Positions 55,752 to 64,000 of a stretch of DNA of 64,000 nt are shown here, one piece after another; positions within the stretch are counted from its first letter, which is position 1; every line of letters starts with the position of its first letter. The DNA lies in the NCBI GenBank assembly GCA_950295325.1, contig OX485806.1:50031169-50095168 (forward strand), given 5' to 3'. Source of the DNA: Polytrichum commune. Taxonomy: Eukaryota; Streptophyta; Polytrichopsida; Polytrichales; Polytrichaceae. Position numbers and translations under genes: made by a program. Below the pieces are notes generated by a model. The model ran no database searches. It was not told where the DNA came from and saw nothing but the letters and a program-made list of their open reading frames with translations.

Positions 55752-58340
55752 GCTCGCAGTAGCGGATCCTGCAAATGGAGATGATTTCATGGTGGAGGTA
55801 TGTTCTTATGCGAAATTTTCTAAAATCGTTGTAATGTGTTTCAAAAAAATTTAGTTTTAATTTATGAATATTTTTGTATGCAGATTAATAAACACTGGAC
55901 ATCCTACTTTAAACCAGAACTCACGCTAGAGAAGCTTCAGAAAATAACCACTACTTGTGTACCTAGCCAATTTAAAGCCAGATGGCTTAGATGGTGGAAT
56001 TCTAGTTCTATGTCTCGGGTTTCCCTGCATGTGACTTCAAATGATACCAAAGACTATGAACTAGATGCATGGTTATTAAAAGCATCATTTTGGACTTAGG
56101 TACCTCTATTTCCATTGATAATAAGTAGTTATTTCTTAAATGTATGATTTCATATTGGAATGGATAATGTATTGATGTGTTGATGTATTTTTTGATATAG
56201 GTGGAAACAACCGTTGTCAATGAATTTGAATCAATGAAAGATGAAATAAGAAATATCGAATTTAACACAAGTGCGCTATCGCTTCCACATTACATTGAAA
56301 AGTGAAGAATTTTGCTATGGGGAAAAACATTTATGATAATAATAAAAGGAAATCCACCATTTACAAAATCTATCCAGCTCACAAAAATTCCTGAAGTATA
56401 TTTAATCATTAAGCGTGTTCTTTACAGGTGAATATTGAGATGTAATTTGGTTATTATTATGCTCATTGCAACGATTTCTTCTTGATGTTATTTAATTACG
56501 AAAGTTCTTTCAGTTTGTTTGTAGCTATTTGTTTCAAATTATTTTTAACTTCTTTCAATTGAAATTTATTGTAGGTATTTACGACGAGAATTGGTGGCGA
56601 AGGGAGCTATTCTTGAACAAAGTTTGCCTCAATACTTGGTAGCGTGGGTTGATAAATCCAGTGGTCTTTGTATTTTCAAAGCATTTCATATGAAAACATG
56701 GCTCTAAGAATTTTGCAATCGTGTACATGGTTTTTAGAATGTACGCTCATATTTTGTACTGCAGAAAAAGAATAAAAAAAGAACTCTATTGGCGATGATG
56801 TTTCTCTTCCAAAATTAACTCCATCAGAAGTTGTTTGTAGTGTTGTTCCAGAGGTTTGTACAAACTGCAAACGTGGTTTGAAAGTAACTAACACTCTTTC
56901 TCAAGAAAATGTGATCTTATGATCATCAGGAACAAAAAAACATATGGTGTCAGGAGCATTTGCAAGTGATGAGCATGTGGACCTCGCATAATATGATAAT
57001 TATGTGCAAATGATCGGGATATCAATAATGAAAGTATTGCCTCGAATCTCTGCTCAAGTTATGTTGGAAAATACTTTCATTTTTAAGGTTGTCACTAGAG
57101 AATCTCTTGGAGTGTTGTTGAAGACAAACAAATTTGTCAAACAAATAAGTATTTTGCCAACATTTATATGTTTTTATATTGTCAGTTTTTTTTATAAAAT
57201 TAAGTTTTATTGTAAGCAATATTGATAATTTTTTGTTGTTTGCAACAGTTTGATCGTTTGAGAACTACAAATGTGTCCAAGGACACATGCCTACAACGAG
57301 GTTTTGATTTGTTAATTGCAGACTTACTTGAAGGTCTCCCTGTGCCGCATATTTCTTGTCCTCCTTCGGTTGTTCCGAAATGGAATAAGTACAATACCAC
57401 CGAAATTGAATCAATATCTGAGTTCACATTTTTGTTCCTTTACGACAATGCATTCATTCTTTTGTTCATTTCGGAATGTAAAGATGTATGTTAAGATGTT
57501 CCTACATATTCAGCTACTTACGGCTTCACTTCATTGAAAGATTGGTGGGGTGTAAATGGCATGAAATTGTGCTTTGGTATCGATGCATTTGCCAGAGTAA
57601 GTACAGTTTTTCTCCTCAACATTTTTAATGGGTTTTGAATTATCCAAAATAAAATTATATAATTTTTATTAATATGTGTATTCTTTTGTGGAGTCACGCA
57701 AATTCCGAATCTTGTATATTGTTGTGAGAAGAATGCACATGTGAAAGTATCATTCAACAAAAATATTGAGTTTGAAAAGCAAGGTGTATGTGTTGGCAAA
57801 GATGATGTCTATTTTAATTATACAATTGAGAAAATTCAATTAATGAATCATTTTGTGCCTTGGCGAGGAGCTCATGAAAAACATCCTATTTTAATGCAGA
57901 TGTTTATTGAGGCTTTATGTAAGCCTGAAGCGGTAGCCATTGATGTCACAGCTTCTACTGGTGGCTTTACAATCTTAATATGTACCATCGACATTCAGTT
58001 TTTCTATCTTAATGATTAAATAGACTTTCTTTTATCCAATGCATTGTAATGCTTATGAAACAAATACTGCATATTGTTTTTAAAATATTCATTTCAGGTG
58101 TCTCTGTCCATGCATGTTGTAAAAGTGGACGCCATCTTGTTGCTTATGAGGCAGATGATCTAATCTGCAATAAGATACTTCAACCGCTTTGCGAGTTTTC
58201 ATCTCAAAATCCCGTAGTTGGTCAATCATCACAACCACCTTCATTGGAGGAGAATGATGAACCTCCTTGCAAAGTAACAGAAATCACGTTTGAGTATGTG
58301 AGTTTTGCCAAACCTATTGGAATTTATGATTATTTGTAAA
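55752..58340 (+). pseudogene. Amino-methyltransferase-like gene with introns, probably degenerate
   Basis: Coding blocks separated by GT-AG-like introns are visible: LAVADPANGDDFMVE (55752-55798); INKHWTSYFKPELTLEK (55884-56098); VVNEFESMKDEIRN (56201-56430); YLRRELVAKGAILEQ (56577 on); FDRLRTTNVSKDTCLQRGF with DLLIADLLEGLP (57250-57420); YGFTSLKDWWGVNGMKL (57510-57597); PNLVYCCEKNAHVKV to HFVPWRGAHEKHP and IDVTASTG (57705-57969); and SVHACCKSGRHLVAYEADD (58102 on). The last two together give a motif-I-like S-adenosylmethionine site in the order of beta-class N4/N6 DNA methyltransferases (DLLIADxxxG-like block, then HEKHP, then DVTASTG and GRHxxAYEAD). Stops at 56304 (EK*) and elsewhere suggest decay. 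The substrate is not known. Confidence 0.45.
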
Positions 58341-58611
58341 CTTGTGTATCATCAAAGTTACTAACCCTCATTGTGTATATCTAAATGTAGTGTTGGCAAG
58401 ATGATGGAGCAATTGTCATCTCCTCCCAGGTCGTTGTTGCTTCCTGTATATGTGTAGAGCATTGCTCTTGCACAAGCGGCCACATCGACACCTCCACGTC
58501 GGCCAAAATCTCGCAAGTTTAATTCCAATGTGGAGATGTTGTTTCATTTAGAGGTATCAGATAACAATGGGGGCATTTAGATAGTTGAAAATACCATCCA
58601 CTATATGCTTG

Positions 58612-58632
58612 ATTGGATTGGATTGGATTGGA
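58612..58632. repeat. ATTGG pentamer microsatellite
   Basis: Four tandem GGATT units within GATTGGATTGGATTGGATG. Slippage repeat. Confidence 0.7.
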
Positions 58633-59085
58633 TGTGGTTGGTTTGAAATGTGAAATGACATTGGATTTGGCATTCCAATAAAACAGAAAAATTGAAGCAA
58701 CTGCTTTGCATTGTTTTTGAATTACCACAACTAGTGGAGACTGATTTTATGTGAGCAAATTCCTCTTATTCATAAACGATATGCCCAAATAATTTAGTCC
58801 CTCCCCCCCCCCAAAACGCCTCCATCAATTCATTTCTCAATACTTAAAATGTGTTTGCATTTGTTTTGTTGAATCTAACAACAATGTTAAGATTCATCCT
58901 GAAACTCTCATGCCAATCTTGTGGTTATTGATTTTCAAAGTAGAATCGCAATAAATTCATTAGGTTTGTTGCATTTTGTTTGCACTCCCCATTTCTAGTA
59001 TTATAGAGAAATACGCAATCAATTGTGCCAAAATACCACGGTTATAGAATAATATTGGGTGTAATTCCAAATATTTTTCATCCAT

Positions 59086-59152
59086 CACTGCTCACAACTT
59101 ACCGCTCATTGCTCACCGCTTACCGCTCACAACTCACATGATAGCACCCCCC
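59086..59152. repeat. GCTCAYYGCTCA array, second copy
   Basis: CACTGCTCACAACTTACCGC and related units end in CTCACATGATAGCACCCCCC, matching the right flank of the array at 6646-6735. It lies about 0.7 kb downstream of the methyltransferase-like gene. The first array lies about 1.2 kb downstream of the gene fragment at 5221. Confidence 0.6.
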
Positions 59153-61864
59153 AACATAGGTAGTCATTTGATGATGAATAATGCGATGCACATTAAACTA
59201 AACATGTAATATAGCAACTTCATTATCAAGAAAATTTGGGCTAAATAATCATAGTTCTTAACATATAAAAAAATATGGACCACATTAATAAATTTGTTTT
59301 CATATTATGTTATATTTAAATGTAATAATTTATTGATAAAATTTTATATTTTTACTATATTTTTAAGCTAACTGCAAAATATAACTATTAATTCTAGGAT
59401 TCTATTTTTTAAATTACATATTTTCTTGTAACTTAAAGAACAACATGGTATTTTTATCTAATTATTAAAATTAATTATCCATTAATTATGATCATTTTTA
59501 GTTCATTATGTTTTTTTTCACACTTTATAGTAAGTACAAAATGAAACCATGAATCTTGGGTCTTAAAAAAATTATCTAAGTACTCAAAAATTGATCTATA
59601 AATAATAATAGTATGTAGTTTTGGTATTACTCTCATTGTCTACCATCTCTGATGTGGATAGAAATTATGCTTGAAGTATAAAACATAAAACATGAACTAA
59701 GACTACAAAATTGCTAGAAACTAGTATATTTGTTCAAAATGAAAGAAGCGGGCAACATGAAAGTATATGCTAGCCAAAAAAATGGCATGTTGATTACACA
59801 ATCTATTCCAAAAAAATATATATATATATATATATATATACATACACAATTGTTGGCACAAGCCACAGTTGGCTATATTTTCAAGAATGCTATAAAGTTT
59901 ACTATAGAAATTAGAAAATTTATTCTTCATGACTATCTTATGAATGTATAGAATACCAATTTTTTTTTAATGAAATTCCAATAGGCCTATAATTTGGGCT
60001 ATCAATTGATACTTTACTCTAGTTTTCAACCATTTTCTATTTGTAAAAGTAAATTCTAATGTATAATTATCTATTTAATTATTTTTTGTGTCAAAATAAA
60101 AGTTCCCATACACATATTGTTTTTTTTCTACAAACAAATCATGTTCATTATTTGTTTGAAATTTATATATATTGATAAAGAACAAATTATCATTATAATA
60201 GATGTGAACGATGCTATCATAGAGGATTCTATATCCAAAGATTCAACATGAAATGAAAAAATTTGTACTAAAATGCAATTGGCCGATATTTGTTGGACTA
60301 CCATCTAAGCGAGTACATATATGAATTGTAATATTTGATTGTTAATGAAGATGATGATCATACTTCTCATCAAATGTGGATATTACATTTTATTTATTTA
60401 TTACTTGTAGTTTTATCTCCAATGTTCTTGAATGTCTTTCCTTCATGAAGTGATATTTTAGATGAACGATATGGAACAATATTACTAGCAATTTTAGGTC
60501 TAAATGAATAACGATGATTTTTATTTTTACCTAGATTTTCATAAAGAAAAATCCCTTCATAATAAATATTTTCTAACTCTGAAGTAATTTTATATGTGCC
60601 TTCATCTAACATGTTTGGAATAAAAATCTAAATAATATGATCTACCACCATGTTTTTGGTATTTAGAGTCACTTTGACATCATCAAATATCACAAGAAAT
60701 GTTGATAGGATAAGTTATAAAGAATCATATTGAAATATATATTTTCATTTATAATCTATATTATTGTATTCACTTAAGTTCCAATATTTTATTATAATGT
60801 CTTGATATTAAATTATTTAATATGGTACATTAATTATATGCATTGTTATTCATGTTGGTAGATTTAAAATATAATAGAGTTACTTAACGCACAAGATAAT
60901 TTCACCTCACATTGTATTATTAACCCCAATAGAAAATTGATTTCTTTCTCATCAATAAATATTTTGTAGCCTTCGACAAATGCATAATAACATGATAGAG
61001 TTTAAATTATGAAACCTCAATAGTTTCATAAGTTTAATAGAAACTTACAATATATTTTGTAATCCAAATTCTAATGATTTTGACATAATTTATGTATATA
61101 TATATATATATATATAGGAAATTACTATGTGTAATTACACCTTTGAGAATGTCTATATCTTCACAGTTAAATAATGTTAGAAAAATATGATTATTTAATG
61201 TATATTCTAAAGAAATTGCATTGTTGAATGACATTATTGAATTTCATTTTTAAAAGTATCATTCTTTGCAATTTTTCCATTCACGTGGTTTATCATGTTT
61301 GTGACTCTTGGATTTTTTTATTGTTTTGTCTTTTGAGGTTTGATGAAGATGTCATTATGTACAAAAGCTCAAAAATACAAACAAAATAATAAAATTATTA
61401 TTAAATGATGATTATTGTGCAAATAATTTAGATATGTAATACCATTAGAGTAATGAAACATAATATATCTTTGTCCAATAAGAACAAGAATAAATTATAT
61501 TTAAGCAAATAAAAAAAATTATAAACATCAATCTTGAACATAAAGTAGAATGAAATCCAATATTTTACATTAAGGATGATTTGAACTGTTCGATGAATTT
61601 ATAAACCAAAATGAGAGTTATTTATTTGATTTTCTAAGGAAATAATAATGTAAATATGCATTTGATAATTTTTATGTTTATCTTAACTTTATTTCTTTTC
61701 TAGAAAAATGGCTCCAAAGAGACCATTTTTTGGAATTGTGTGCATGAATTTCAAGAACAATATGTGAACTTTATGGAATACTTAATAGGTTGTGATTAAT
61801 GTTATTAATGCGTAGCTAGGGCATTGGTAACATTGGTCACAAAACACTGCGTCTTTCATAACTC

Positions 61865-62770
61865 TCACATACAATGACCTAAATCATTGGAAACCATTAA
61901 TAATGTTATCATTTCTTTGGAAGTCACTACCTTGTGCTGCTCAACACAAGTAAAGCCCCTCGTGAAGCTTGCAAAACATTTGCGAGATATGTCATGTATG
62001 TCAAGGATTTGTTTTCTATGCATTGGGTTTGTTTGAACCTCTCGGTTTTTGCAAGTAGCAGTATAAGGTGAGTCACCGACATGTACTGAACACTCTCCAA
62101 CATCAATCTTTTCGGAATCTATAGCATTTTCTAGCAATGGAATTACGCGCTCCAGATAATCCACATTACTATCCTTGTTTGTGAGTATTAGCAGAGAACT
62201 TGGGAGGTGGTTAGACTATGTTTTTTGTACTTGATTAATGACACTGATATTGTCATTCCAAGTCAATCAACCTTGATCTGTATCACCTTCTAACCCATCT
62301 TCTTTTGTAGAATCCCCCATAATACTATGCATATGATCAAACCATGGTGATGTGAAACTTGTACTACCCGTCTATTTCTTAGACTAAGTCATTTGTCTTC
62401 AATATTTAGCATTCAATTTCCCAATTTTATTTTTGATACGAGTTTCCAACTTTTTAAGCTCGTTGGGCACCTATTGCTCATGCTCCTCGCAAAATAAGCC
62501 CAATGTTTCTTTGCCAAAGATCTTTGGTTGGTGCAATGTCACTCATTTTTGTACAAATCAATGTTGTTGGAGATGATGGCATTCCGACCACCTGCCTCCT
62601 ACTGGTACATCCGCAGGTGTTAGTACAACCCTCTTATTTATTAATTTGTTTGGGAACACTGACCGGTTGTGAATCAACTAATGGCGGGGCTTCAAAAGCG
62701 ATCATTGGGAAGGATGTTTCACCAACAAATGTTGGACTAACATTCAAGATATTATTCTCACATTCATTTT
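61865..62770 (-). pseudogene. Degenerate Myb/SANT-like (trihelix-type) coding region
   Basis: The open end 61865-62164 contains VDYLERVIPLLENAIDSEK and VQTNPMHRKQILDIHDISR. Upstream on the minus strand the coding signal continues through stops and one shift: TLICTKMSDIAPTKDLWQ, ELKKLETRIKNKIGKLNAKY and TGSTSFTSPWFDHMHSIMG. The second and third blocks resemble the helix and Trp-Phe-Asp segment of plant Myb/SANT-like DNA-binding domains, which also occur in ORF1 of Harbinger-type transposons. Most stops are TAG or TAA where Gln codons would fit. The family call is tentative. Confidence 0.4.
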
Positions 62771-63851
62771 AACTTAAAATGCCTAAACTCCCTTCAACTC
62801 ATTGTGACTACTGTTGCTACAAATCTAATGGACTATCCTATGCGCAGTTTCAACTAAGTTTCAGCAAGAACCGATATAAACAAAAACACCTCAAACCCTA
62901 AGAGTTGTGCAGTTGAGGTTTGTAAATATGCGTTGGTCGCTTTGTACCCTCAACATCGTGTTTGTACATGGCATTTTAAAATACTAAATCACTTGCATAA
63001 ATCCCTGTATTTTACCTCTAAGTAAAATCCCTATACCTCGGGCCTTGCCGCAACGGTAGTTGTCGCCCATGAAATACCTGCTACAACCACAGGCCCAACG
63101 GCAGGCACAACCATGACGGCAATTGACACCATGGCCTATGTGCCAAGTCTATATGGCGTGACCACAAGCACCCTCTTTTTGGCACTCCCACGGCCCCATA
63201 TTCAAAGACCGTTCAAATGACTCTTTTAAAGGCCATTAATATTGGAGATGCTCTCGATAAATCCAACCATTTTCCTCATAATTTTTAGAACTTAAATGAA
63301 TATCTTATTCATTATCAAAATAAATATTTTCATGCTTATTAAATGTTCAAAGAGGTCCCCTCAATTATGTTGACTATTTGAGCCTAGAATGGCAGTTGTT
63401 AAGCCTTCCCCTACAAACTTTGGGGGAGGGGTTTAATGGATAAAGGCAACCATTAAAGAAATTGAACAAAAATTTGAACCTTTTCAAGAAAACATTGCCA
63501 GCCCCATCCAACTTCAAAATGAAGTTGATTTGTTTTTCTTAAAAACCACCTTTTCCAAAAAAAACCCCTAATTTGTAGACCTCATTTTTAGGCCTAAATT
63601 CTAGTATATATGTTGAATACTAGTTAATACATAAAAATTGAATAGGATTTCATTCCCAAAGTATAACCATCAATATTTTGCCTCACAAATGTTACTCTTC
63701 ATAAACTGCCACATAACACCTCCACCATCTAACTACTCCACAAACACCATACTCTTCAAAAAGTTTTACTAGACATTTGCATACAACATTCTAACTCATA
63801 CATTTTTATTTATTATCCCCTTGACATGTCTTACAAACCTCACACAATATC
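62771..63851. other. Intergenic sequence, nothing recognised
   Basis: No coding frame of note and no clear repeat ends until the partial LTR at 63852. Confidence 0.35.
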
Positions 63852-64000
63852 CGTCTCACACTTCTCCATGACAAGTGCCCAAAACACCATGGGCACACAA
63901 GGGAACCCGAAGTTACACCCAGGACTTATGATGCCATTGGTGAGAGGGCCCAAGTAATCCTAATGTGGGTGAGGGCTTTTGGCATTGAGAACGGCTCCCA
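63852..64000 (+). repeat. Partial LTR of the 38055 family, cut by the window edge
   Basis: From CGTCTCACACTTCTCCATG onward it aligns with the start of the solo LTR at 38055 (TGTCGCGCACCTCTCCATG). It shares CACCATGGGCACA, GCCATTGGTGAGAGGGCCCAAGT and GTGGGTGAGG. The first T is C here. The rest lies outside the window, so whether it is a solo LTR or part of a full element cannot be seen. Confidence 0.75.

Larger units (their letters stand above)
58341..61864. other. AT-rich intergenic sequence
   Basis: No gene is supported. It includes a C run near 58803-58812, the GCTCA-type array at 59086-59152, TA microsatellites at 59816-59840 and 61094-61116, and otherwise low-complexity AT-rich DNA. Confidence 0.4.

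Overview
The window looks like repeat-rich nuclear DNA of a land plant. The evidence is an intron-containing secreted GH3 beta-glucosidase gene of plant type, Ty3/gypsy LTR retrotransposons of plant type, MITEs, and a roughly 177-bp tandem satellite. The species cannot be fixed by eye. The SWIM-domain transposase-like family and the methyltransferase-bearing retroelement lean towards a non-flowering plant, but that is inference.

Layout. 1-1127: no gene seen. 1128-5085: eroded gypsy gag-protease fragment (+) split by a solo LTR (2140-3531, target duplication AAGAT). 5221-5440: small fragment of a methyltransferase-like family. 7905-8004 and 17956-18418: two halves of a Tourist/Harbinger-type MITE, split by gypsy element 1 (8005-17950, duplication GAGGC), which carries one intact 1852-codon gag-pol frame on the minus strand. 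20290-20594: short-LTR retroelement tail. 22926-28490: GH3 beta-glucosidase gene (minus, 8 exons) with a 395-bp foldback MITE in intron 3. 31933-32332: foldback element built from palindromic 41-bp repeats. 32743-33487: more short-LTR sequence.

33576-40424: decayed gypsy element on the minus strand in the order protease, cytosine-C5 DNA methyltransferase, reverse transcriptase, RNase H, integrase, PHD finger. It is interrupted by a second solo LTR (38055-38991, duplication TGGTA). 40601-53816: a SWIM zinc-finger transposase-like pseudogene (minus), split by gypsy element 2 (41693-51506, duplication GTCCC), which encodes the same 1852-residue protein as element 1. 53848-55690: about 177-bp satellite with two conserved hairpin inserts. 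55752-58340: intron-containing gene or pseudogene with an amino-methyltransferase-like signature. 61865-62770: degenerate Myb/SANT-like coding region. From 63852 the window runs into a second copy of the 38055 LTR.

The two intact-looking gypsy copies share an in-frame deletion of the reverse transcriptase core, yet each sits in its own target-site duplication. This points to a non-autonomous family still moved by enzyme supplied in trans. The older element at 33.6-40.4 kb combines a DNA methylation writer and a chromatin-reader-type PHD finger in one retrotransposon and is the most unusual system here.
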